Source: a virus. From it: 32,540 nt of DNA. Shown piece by piece: positions 15,325 through 23,700 of the stretch; the first letter of the stretch is position 1, and each line of letters starts with the position of its first letter. The notes beneath the pieces are model-generated. The model saw only the letters and a program-made list of their open reading frames with translations, was not told where the DNA came from and searched no databases. Location of the stretch: positions 1 through 32,540 of the IMG/VR virus record IMGVR_UViG_3300033153_007539; one strand, 5' to 3'. The position numbers and the translations under genes are program-made.

Positions 15325-16384
15325 AGAAAGAAATTATAATCCTAATTGGAAGCGGATGTGCTGGAAAAACAACTTACGCTAAGAAGATTGAGAAAGAACA
15401 ACTTACGCTAAGAAGATTGAGAAAGAAGGATATGAATACATTGGAATTGATCAAAATTATTATTATACTGGAAAACCAGAGTATTTTGATTTTCTTGATT
15501 TTGTAGTAGAAAAATTAAATAGTAGTCCTAACAAAAAGTTTGTTCTCGATGGATATATATATTTCGATAAGCAGTTTAATTATTTAAGAGCAAGGTTAAA
15601 ATATCATAAAATTAAACCGATTATTGTTTTTGCTAAACCAACAATAATCCAACAAAGACTCAAACAAAAAGGGGCTAAGCAAGACATTTGGACATTATAT
15701 ACAAAAGGAATTCCCAATTATTGGGATATGAATGAATGTGAATTTGTAGATTGCTCTAAACAGCCCAGAAAATCAAGTTATGCTAAGATGATATTTATGT
15801 TCGGAACAAAAGAAGAAGTTATTGACTTTCTTGAGAAATTAAAAACAAAAAGTTATGATAAATATTATCAAACAATAGAATTACCATTTGGAATGAAAAT
15901 TAAAGGATATAATTCTAACTATGAACATAAAAGTTGGGAAATAATTTCTAAAATTTATGATTTCAAGAATAAGAAAATTGCTGACTTTGGTTGTTTTAAT
16001 GGTTACTTTTGTTTTGAAGCAATAGATTTAGGGGCGGAAGTCGTTGGTTATGATAAGTGTATTCCTGCAATTGAAACAGCAAAAGAAATAGCGAGATTAA
16101 AGGGAGCAAAAGTTAAATTCAAAGTTTTTGATATAGAAAAAGAGAATATCCCAGAAAATTATGATTTGATTTTATTTTTAAATACTTCTCACCATTTAAC
16201 TAATCCTTCTATAGCTCTTGATAAAATATTTAAAAAAACAAAGGCAGTCATAGTAGAAATGCAATTTTCTAATATAAATAAGAAAGAAGTGATTGAAATT
16301 GCAAAAGAAAATAATCATAAATTAAAAAAGGAAATTGAATCAGCAAGGTTTAGAACTATAATGCTTTTTGAGAGGGAAGAATGA
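15321..16384 (+). pseudogene. P-loop kinase-methyltransferase fusion gene broken by a 29-bp duplication
   Basis: Reading begins at ATG 15321 (ATGA overlap) with I-I-L-I-G-S-G-C-A-G-K-T-T, a Walker A loop. A tandem duplication puts it out of frame and it stops at 15506. Without one 29-bp copy, one frame runs to TGA 16384: 344 residues, a P-loop nucleotide/sugar-kinase-like part (1 to about 135, with V-L-D-G-Y and a lid-like R-L-K-Q-K-G) followed by a class I methyltransferase (I-A-D-F-G-C-F-N-G-Y-F, then V-V-G-Y-D-K, D-L-I-L-F-L-N-T-S-H-H-L). Methyltransferase translation alone could restart at ATG 15728. The break looks recent since the downstream frame has no further lesions. Overlaps the GT4-type gene by four bases (ATGA). 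Confidence 0.85.
15368..15425 (+). repeat. Perfect 29-bp tandem duplication
   Basis: Copy one is 15368-15396 and copy two 15397-15425, identical; the match continues two bases (AA) beyond, so the exact breakpoint is ambiguous. 29 is not a multiple of three, so it shifts the kinase-methyltransferase frame. Confidence 0.95.
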
Positions 16385-17379
16385 AAAGAATAATTTTATC
16401 GAATTGGACAGTACGCGAAGATTGCGCAGGAGGTTGCGAAACAGTTTATGGATACTTAAAAAGAGTATTTCCCCAAGCTGAATTACTTTCCGGAAGAAGA
16501 TTTGCTAAAGGATCAAAAGATATTATCGAAATGATAGCAAAAACAGATCAATATTTATTATCTGAATATAAAAAAGACAAGAATATTTTAATCATTAGAG
16601 ATGCAGAATTTGGCGGGGTTTTAGATATTTCAATGATTCCTCAAATAGTTTTGTTTCAGAATCCTTATAAGACAATAAATGAAAAATTAGTAAATATAAA
16701 TCATCCTTGGATAGTAAAGGGTTACATAAATAAAGTCAAGAAATATCCAAAAATAGCGACGACAAACTTCATAGCCAATGAAATGAAGTCTAACAATTTA
16801 AAACCAGATTATATAGTTCCTAATTGTGTAGATTTAAACTTATTTAAACCTAAAAATAAAAAAGAACTTAGGAAGAAATATCATATCCCCCAAAACAAGC
16901 GTATTGGTATTTGGATAGGTATGAGTAATATAATAAAAAATTTTCAAATGCTTTTAAATCTTATAGAACACCAAGAAGATATATTTTGGATTTTAATAGC
17001 AAAAGACAAATTTCCAACACTTGCAAGTAATACTAAGACCTTCCATAATCAAACACATGAACAAGTAAGTGAATTATTAAACTGTGCAGATTTCTTTATG
17101 TTAACTTCTCCAATTGAAGGGTGCGGACTTGCAGCATTTGAAGCAATGGCGACGAATCTCCCTTGTATATTAATGAGGACAGGATACTTTTGGGATTTCT
17201 GGGATGATAAAATTGGCATTTCAGTAGACTGGCGTGATTTTAAAGCTCATGTTAAAGCAATTCAACAAATAAATAAAATAAAAACTAATAGTAGAAAGGT
17301 TTTAATAAATCAAAAACTTGATTATATTACATGGAGAAACGCTTGGAAGAGCATAGTAGAAGAGGTAAAATATGGATAG
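16381..17379 (+). CDS. GT4-type glycosyltransferase
   Basis: 332 residues. GT-B layout: an N-terminal domain with C-A-G-G-C-E-T-V-Y-G-Y-L near residue 12-23, then V-P-N-C-V-D-L-N-L-F (about 141-150), the usual GT4 hinge, then I-G-I-W-I-G and the E-x7-E motif S-P-I-E-G-C-G-L-A-A-F-E (Glu246 and Glu254), which binds the donor sugar nucleotide. A retaining glycosyltransferase acting in the cytoplasm. Last gene of the cassette; its TAG overlaps the next start by eight bases, so it is read through into the tail genes. Confidence 0.87.
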   Translation: MKRIILSNWTVREDCAGGCETVYGYLKRVFPQAELLSGRRFAKGSKDIIEMIAKTDQYLLSEYKKDKNILIIRDAEFGGVLDISMIPQIVLFQNPYKTINEKLVNINHPWIVKGYINKVKKYPKIATTNFIANEMKSNNLKPDYIVPNCVDLNLFKPKNKKELRKKYHIPQNKRIGIWIGMSNIIKNFQMLLNLIEHQEDIFWILIAKDKFPTLASNTKTFHNQTHEQVSELLNCADFFMLTSPIEGCGLAAFEAMATNLPCILMRTGYFWDFWDDKIGISVDWRDFKAHVKAIQQINKIKTNSRKVLINQKLDYITWRNAWKSIVEEVKYG

Positions 17380-17710
17380 TCGAAAAGAATTTGAAGAGAA
17401 GGTACTCAATCCGATAAAAACGAAAGGATTAGTCATTAGTCGTATTCCTAAGTCTACAAGAGATGAATTTATTAAATTTGCTGAAGAATATTATGCAGAT
17501 GATTATGGGATGTTACTTTTAGAATTATGGAATCGTTATAAAGAATATCAAAATATTTTACAGGGAATGGACATTAAACTCAATTATTTAATTGAATTGG
17601 TTGGAGCCAAACAGACTCGACCAGAAGAAGAGAAGTCAACTAAACGGATGCTTTCGGGCAGAGAAATCGTTGTTGATAAGAAGAGTAGAAAGGAGGTGGA
17701 AAATGGATAA
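17372..17710 (+). CDS. Small protein with possible ribbon-helix-helix-like segment
   Basis: 112 residues. G-L-V-I-S-R-I-P-K-S-T-R-D-E-F-I-K-F-A is written as a strand followed by a helix, and Y-G-M-L-L-L-E-L-W-N-R-Y as a second helix, the arrangement of RHH-like proteins. A coiled-coil-like stretch (Y-Q-N-I-L-Q-G-M-D-I-K-L) and a basic C-terminus follow. It starts inside the glycosyltransferase gene and ends overlapping the first chaperone gene by eight bases. It might be a regulator or a structural helper; no firm function. Confidence 0.6.
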   Translation: MDSRKEFEEKVLNPIKTKGLVISRIPKSTRDEFIKFAEEYYADDYGMLLLELWNRYKEYQNILQGMDIKLNYLIELVGAKQTRPEEEKSTKRMLSGREIVVDKKSRKEVENG

Positions 17711-18125
17711 TGTAGAAAAAATTAAAAGACATTTAGCAAAACCTGTTTCAATTGTTTTAAAAAGTGCATCTGGAGAAGAAGATACATTTGATTTCAAACC
17801 TTTAAATGTAGAACAGCAGGCAATTTTGATGGAATTGAGCAAGAGGATAAAAAGTAGAGAAAAGATTAAAATAAAAGGTGTTGAAGTTCCTGATGTAAAC
17901 AAAGAAGATATGACTGGAATGTTTGATCTTATCTTAGATATTGCACGTGGTTCCTTAGGCGAAATTGAAGAATCAACTTTAAGAGACTTTGTCAATACTA
18001 ACTTTGATCAGTTGTCTGATAAACTTGAAGCCTTGATTCCAGTCAAATCAGAATCAGATGCTTTAGCGAAAATAAAGAAAAAGCAGGAGGAACTGAAGAA
18101 TGCAAGAAAATCAAACACTGACTGA
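17703..18125 (+). CDS. Tail assembly chaperone-like protein, first gene
   Basis: 140 residues from ATG 17703 behind AAAGGAGGTGG; the frame is open from 17592 but the earlier part overlaps the preceding gene and lacks a ribosome site. Beta-like start (S-I-V-L-K-S-A-S-G-E-E-D-T-F-D-F-K-P-L) then a helical body (Q-Q-A-I-L-M-E-L) and a charged C-terminus. Position directly before a second small overlapping gene and the tape measure gene is the hallmark of gpG/gpGT-type chaperones, which hold the tape measure protein until tube assembly. Confidence 0.7.
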   Translation: MDNVEKIKRHLAKPVSIVLKSASGEEDTFDFKPLNVEQQAILMELSKRIKSREKIKIKGVEVPDVNKEDMTGMFDLILDIARGSLGEIEESTLRDFVNTNFDQLSDKLEALIPVKSESDALAKIKKKQEELKNARKSNTD

Positions 18126-18321
18126 TATTAAGAGGAAAATATTTGGTGGTGCCAAGGAACCAGATATACTTGACATCTATCATTATTTAATGATACATTA
18201 CGGTTACATCCCTTTTGAAGATTTTAAGAAAATGGATGCTCACTTAGTTGACGAACTAATTATTAAATTAAATAAAATGAATGAAAAGGCAAATAAGAAA
18301 TTGCCTAAAGGGAGGAGATAA
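18100..18321 (+). CDS. Tail assembly chaperone-like protein, second gene
   Basis: 73 residues, overlapping the first chaperone gene by 26 bases in another frame. An AGGAGG (18087-18092) seven bases before ATG 18100 supports independent start, but fusion by frameshifting (+1 or -2 needed) is the alternative seen in many phages. Helical with I-L-D-I-Y-H-Y-L-M-I-H-Y-G-Y-I-P, a typical short GT-extension. The stop overlaps the tape measure start by one base. Confidence 0.68.
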   Translation: MQENQTLTDIKRKIFGGAKEPDILDIYHYLMIHYGYIPFEDFKKMDAHLVDELIIKLNKMNEKANKKLPKGRR

Positions 18322-20264
18322 TGGTTGGAGAAACTGCACAACACAGAATACAAGTAATCATTGAGAATATAATTAAGGGACAAGAAAAAGTAAATGCGAT
18401 GACTACAGATTATCGCAGAATGGGCAATCAATTTACAAATGTTTCTAAATCTATGGTCTCTCAAGCCCTTAAACAACAACAAGCGGTGACTGTCTTAGCT
18501 AAGAAAAACCGATTTTTAGCTGAATGGTCCCAAAAGTTAGGTATTAATACCTCAAGAGTCAGAGATACGATGAGTGCTGCTGGTTTAAAAATCAATGATT
18601 CTGGTGTGGCTGTGGATTTAGCGGGTAGAAAAGTGAAGAATTTGTATAGAGTTATGAAAACAGCAGAACTTCAGACAAGGCGATTTAATATGTCTTTACT
18701 TTCTGTTATGTTCGCTGGTATGGCTTTACAAAGGTCTATGGGTAGATTAATAAGACCTGCTGCTGAAGCTGCTGGTATTTTTGATATATTTGGAGGTGTT
18801 TTAGAAGACGTTTTTTCTCCGATTATGGAAGCATTAGAACCTGCCATTTCAGCCATTGGAGATGTTTTAAGTAATATGAGTGATAATGCGAAATTAGTTG
18901 TGGGTGCTTTTGTTTTGTTTTTGTTTGTTGGAGGTGTTGCATTAGCACTTATTGGTCAAATGGGATTAGCTATTGGGGGATTGAGTATATTATTTGGAAA
19001 AACAGTCCTTACTGCAACTGCAGCATCTGGAGCTGTATTTAAATTAGGAGTAGCTTCTGCTGTTTCTGGAACCACCGCACAAGTTGCCTTTCTTCCATTT
19101 TTACCAATACTTTATGCGATTGTAGCAGTAGTAGGTTTAGCAATCGCAATCTTTTATTATTGGGATGATATAATGTCTTTTTTAGGTGATGATTTTAAAA
19201 GATTTGGGAAGATTGCTCTTGCTATCTTCTTTCCAATGATTTTCGTTTTATTTAAATTAGGAGATATACTTAAATGGTTAGGATCTACAGTAAGAATGTT
19301 TGTAACATCAACTGCACTATTTTTTGGTTGGTTAGGTGATAAAATATCTACTTTTGGTGAGACAGTTTCTGGTACATTTACAAGTATATGGGATTGGATT
19401 ATTGAAATATGGGAATCTCTTGGAGATTGGCTTTCAGAGAAGTGGGACGCAATTAAAGAGTATTTCATAGAAAAATGGACTGCAGTAAAAGAATGGTTTA
19501 AAAAATTGTGGAAAAGTCTTTCTGATTGGTTCTGGAATATTTTATCAAAGATAGGCAATTTCTTTAAAAATGTCTGGAATTGGATATCTACTACATTCTG
19601 GAATGTATTAACTAAAATTGGAACGTTTTTGAAAAATACATGGAATTCCCTTTCTATTTGGTTCTTAAACATTTTAACTAAGATTGGAACATTCTTTAGA
19701 GAAAAGTGGGAAAGTTTGAAAGAGTGGTTCGGTGAAAAATTAAACAGTATTTACGAATTCTTTAAAAATATTTGGAACACATTAAGTAATTGGTTTTCAG
19801 ATAAATTGAATAAAATAGCTACATTCTTTTCTGATACTTGGAATTCAATAAAAGAAACAGCAAGAAGTGTGTGGGAAGGAATAAAGGATGTTATTAAAGG
19901 AGCAATTAATGGGATAATAGAGTTAATTAATAAATTAATTAGGGCATGGAATAAACTCTCTTTTAAAGTACCTACAATTAATATTCCTTTTTTGGGAACT
20001 TTCGGTGGGCAAAGTATTAATGTTCCTACTATATCTGAGATATCTCCTTTAGCAAAAGGGGGCATAGTAAGAAAACCAACTTTGGCTATGATTGGAGAAA
20101 GAGGACCAGAAGCAGTAGTTCCACTCGATAAGCATAAAGGTTCCACTATTAATTTTTCCCCGACTTTTAATGTAACTGTCGCAGATAAATCAGAATTTGA
20201 AAGAATGATAAAGTTTAATAATACTAAAATGGTAGAAGATCTAAGAAGGATGGTGAAAGACTAA
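18321..20264 (+). CDS. Tape measure protein
   Basis: 647 residues with a GGAGG site (18312-18316) and TAATG overlap. N-terminal helices; hydrophobic segments at about 190-228, 257-281 and 295-317; a Trp-rich repeat region at about 355-515; then a C-terminal part with G-G-I-V-R-K-P-T-L-A-M-I-G-E-R-G-P-E-A-V-V-P-L (about 580-603), a motif widely shared by tape measure proteins. By the usual rule of about 1.5 angstrom per residue the tail would be near 97 nm. It sets tail length and leaves through the tube at infection. No lysozyme or peptidase domain is seen. Stop overlaps the next ATG. Confidence 0.92.
   Translation: MVGETAQHRIQVIIENIIKGQEKVNAMTTDYRRMGNQFTNVSKSMVSQALKQQQAVTVLAKKNRFLAEWSQKLGINTSRVRDTMSAAGLKINDSGVAVDLAGRKVKNLYRVMKTAELQTRRFNMSLLSVMFAGMALQRSMGRLIRPAAEAAGIFDIFGGVLEDVFSPIMEALEPAISAIGDVLSNMSDNAKLVVGAFVLFLFVGGVALALIGQMGLAIGGLSILFGKTVLTATAASGAVFKLGVASAVSGTTAQVAFLPFLPILYAIVAVVGLAIAIFYYWDDIMSFLGDDFKRFGKIALAIFFPMIFVLFKLGDILKWLGSTVRMFVTSTALFFGWLGDKISTFGETVSGTFTSIWDWIIEIWESLGDWLSEKWDAIKEYFIEKWTAVKEWFKKLWKSLSDWFWNILSKIGNFFKNVWNWISTTFWNVLTKIGTFLKNTWNSLSIWFLNILTKIGTFFREKWESLKEWFGEKLNSIYEFFKNIWNTLSNWFSDKLNKIATFFSDTWNSIKETARSVWEGIKDVIKGAINGIIELINKLIRAWNKLSFKVPTINIPFLGTFGGQSINVPTISEISPLAKGGIVRKPTLAMIGERGPEAVVPLDKHKGSTINFSPTFNVTVADKSEFERMIKFNNTKMVEDLRRMVKD
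19383..19863 (+). repeat. Trp-rich 11/22-residue coding repeats in the tape measure gene
   Basis: About five consecutive 22-residue units of the form N-I-L-x-K-I-G-x-F-F-x3-W-x4-x2-W-F, preceded by several 11-residue half units (E-K-W-x-A-I/V-K-E-W/Y-F). Steps of 11 and 22 residues suit a continuous hendecad helix. The DNA has drifted, so it is a protein-level repeat. Confidence 0.8.
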
Positions 20265-20749
20265 TGGCAATCAAAGATTATCTGGACAAAATGATTTATT
20301 TTGGGAATCAGACTTATAATATATTTATTCCAATACATACAATAAAAGTGAGTAATACGAGATCAAAAAAATTAAGAAAAAGAAATCCCGGTAAAAGTTC
20401 TCAAAAATCAGATACTAATCCAGTAGACACTAAAATCTCAGACAGATTAAAAGTTGAAAATGTTTATGAAGTAGATGGATATATTGAGCCTATTGGAGCA
20501 AATGATACTGATGATTTTTATTTTCCAACCGAAAAAACAGCTAAAGAAGTTAAAGATGATTTTATAAAATATGTTTTTAATGAAAATACTAAGTTACAAA
20601 AGATGTATATGGGTTATGAAAACAGAATATTCTTTGGAGCTGTAGAAAAAGTTGATATAACCGAAGAAGCTATGGATAAAACAACACAAACACCAACTAA
20701 ATATTCAATTAAATTTATCTTTATCGCTACAAATAATAGAATAATTTAA
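20264..20749 (+). CDS. Tail protein next to the tape measure (unassigned)
   Basis: 161 residues, ATG overlapping the tape measure stop. The N-terminal half includes a basic linker (S-K-K-L-R-K-R-N-P-G-K-S-S) and the C-terminal half is mixed (V-E-N-V-Y-E-V-D-G-Y-I, F-F-G-A-V-E-K-V-D-I-T-E-E). Proteins in this slot are distal tail or baseplate parts that dock to the hub. I do not recognise a domain; position is the main support. Confidence 0.55.
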   Translation: MAIKDYLDKMIYFGNQTYNIFIPIHTIKVSNTRSKKLRKRNPGKSSQKSDTNPVDTKISDRLKVENVYEVDGYIEPIGANDTDDFYFPTEKTAKEVKDDFIKYVFNENTKLQKMYMGYENRIFFGAVEKVDITEEAMDKTTQTPTKYSIKFIFIATNNRII

Positions 20750-20750
20750 A

Positions 20751-23700
20751 ATGGCAAAAAGAGTTTATTCAAATTCAGTAAAGAAATGGGCTTTAGGAGC
20801 AGGAATACCAAGTGGAATAGTAGGATTTGCATTGATTTTCATTTATTTATCTGCAATTGGAGTAATAGAAGTAACGGGTTATTCAGACAGTTATGTCTGT
20901 GAAGGTACATTAAATAATCCTTGTATTGCTTTAATCAATTTTACAGCAAAGGAAGATATTTTTTTATATCCTTTGAATTATGATCCTTGGGATAGGACTA
21001 CGCCATTTCAAACAGATAAAGACATAGAATCTTGGAAAATGTATAGATCTTGGGGAAGTAGTTGGAGAGAAATAGATTTATATAAAAGATGTACAAGTAC
21101 ATGGTGTGGTGCTCCTCCTAATTCTCCAAATAATTTATATTCTTTTGCTTTCAGAAAAGATAGAGATTATCAAATTAAGATAGAAGCAGTTAAGAAAAGT
21201 CCTTATGACACAATTAAATGGTCTTTTACTAAATACGTAGACCCTTTTTTCTATGGAATTGACTCTCCAGATATAGAAGCAACTAAAATTACTATGGAGT
21301 TAGGAAGTCAAATTAATATTACTACAAATTTAACAGATTATTCTGGAGGAGTTTGTGTTGATATAGATCATCCAGATTATGGAAATAATTATGCTTGTGG
21401 AACACCAAGTGCTAATTTTTTATTTAATATTTCTTATTTTAGGAAAGATGAATTAAATGATTCTTCTACTCAAAAAGATTTAACATATAGTGGATCTAAT
21501 GATATCGGAATTGAAAGAGAGGGTTGGAACTCATCAGTTTGTGCGGTGGATTGTGGACGTGGATTTGATGAAGATTTTACTACCTATGCAAAAACAAAAG
21601 ATGCTTCTCCATATTATACATATATCTATGAAAATTTCACAATTCCTTCTTGGTTTGATATTTCAGAAGGAGATACTGCTACATGGTATTTTAGGTCTGG
21701 ATGGGAAACTGGCGAAAGTCCAACATATATCGGATGTGATACTTCTGGTGCTAGCACATATTCTAATTTCTATTCTACTGGTTGTCAAGGTTGCGCTACA
21801 ACACGAGCTATTCCCTCTACTTGTTTAGATAATGGAAATACACTTACAATGAGAACGAGGATAGTTAAAAGTGGTGGTGGTACAACACCTTGGAGCTGGT
21901 ATTATGATGGAAACGTAACTTTTCAAGATTTCGGAAATCAGACAGTTTATATAAAGGGTCATCAATATGATGAGGTCGAGGGGCTTGTTATTAATTTAAC
22001 TGGGCATTCAAACTTGGGATCCTATCCAACCAATGTTAAAATTTATGTAAACAATACTTTATCAAATGATGTTGGACTTTTATTTGATGGGCAAATAACA
22101 GAGACTTTATTAAATGATAATTCAGCAACTAAAAATCGAACCTATACTACTTCACAAACTTTAACTGAATATTTAAGAATTCCTAAAACTGCTGAGGTTT
22201 CTTCGGCTCTTTTAAGTTTAAGTGGTTATAAAGCAAAAGATTCTTCTCTTATTATAGAAGATGATACTGAAGATGCATCTTGCGATATTCAATGTACTTA
22301 TATTAATGTTTGTAATGGTACAGATTATACTGGATGTTATTATTCTGGAGGTAATGGATGTAGTTTGAGTGATACTTCAAAATGTATAGATGAAGACTTA
22401 GATACATATTGTTATATACAGGCATCCCAAACAGTTAGTTGTATAGTAAACGCATGGCATTATGAAAATTTTACAGTTCCAACTCCTGTTGAAAATATCG
22501 AAGAAGCAACTGTTACTGTTAAATATGATTTGAAAGGATTTGATGATAGACATATTTCTGGAATAGATATAGAATGTAATGAAGGTTCAGGTTTTAGTGA
22601 AGGAGGTTATAATATTTTTGTTCATCGTGCAGTTGATTCTGGGATTACTACAGTCACACGAGATGTACCTTCTGCTTGCATTACTAATGCAAAATCCACA
22701 GGAGTATTAGAATTTGAGTATAGATTATTAAAAGCAACAGGTAGCACAGATGTTTGGACGTATGTAAGATTTTATGATGCCAGTGTAACATGGATAAACA
22801 ATTCTTATCCTGATAATCTTAGTTTAGAGGTTGGTATATCTGATGGAATACATGAGTGGAATTTCACAGGCGAATTTAATTCTACACATTCTCCAAATAG
22901 AACGACTAATTTTAGTTCATCATTAAATAGTTTTTTAAGTGTATGTGTTTCAGATGATGACGGTTATTGTGCAATTCCATTGTATTTTGTTAGCCAAACT
23001 GCTGGGAAAATTGAGATTTCAGATATAGAAATAAATTATACAAATGATCCAAATCCAATAACACTTTCAGCAGATTTAGTTTCTTCTTTTCTTGGAAATT
23101 CTACAAATTTCGCAGATATTCCTATCAAGTTTGAATCAAGTCAAGCGGGAATTATTAATATTTCAGATATTAGATTTGATTATGTTGGTGGTAATGATAC
23201 TACTGATGTTTTAGTTTATTCCCATTTAAATGATGTTTTTAAAACATCATTCAATAATTCTCTTCTTAAAGAAAATTTAACCTTTACTCAGAAAGAAGAT
23301 TTTGTGAGAATACTTAATTTTTCTAAATATTCCACAATAAATTCTGCAGTTTTAAACTTGACAGGTTATTCAATTGATATTTTTCCAGGTTGGGATAAAA
23401 AGCAAGAAATTAAAGTCCAAGAGAATTCGGGAAATTCCTTTGCAAATTACACAACAAAAATTGATGTCCCTTATGATAGTGATATGCAAGCAGATTTTGA
23501 TGATTTGAGATTTATGAATAGTTTTCAATCAGCAAGTCTGCCCTATTGGATTGAAAATTATACTTCTGGGACATCTGCTTGTGTTTGGGTGATGGTTCCT
23601 GATTTAGTTTCTAATGAAAATACAACAATTTATATGTATTACGGAAATAGCAGTGTTGAGACTACTTCGAGCAAAAATGGGACATTTCTCTTTGTAGACG

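Noticed and set aside
17592-17702. Longer start of the first chaperone gene
   Set aside because: The upstream part overlaps the previous gene without a ribosome site, while AAAGGAGG precedes ATG 17703.
17636-17995. 119-residue minus-strand frame
   Set aside because: Antisense to the first chaperone gene, no start context and wrong direction for the operon.
19157-19672. 171-residue minus-strand frame
   Set aside because: It is an antisense shadow of the Trp-rich repeat region of the tape measure gene, with no ribosome site and no genes beside it on that strand.
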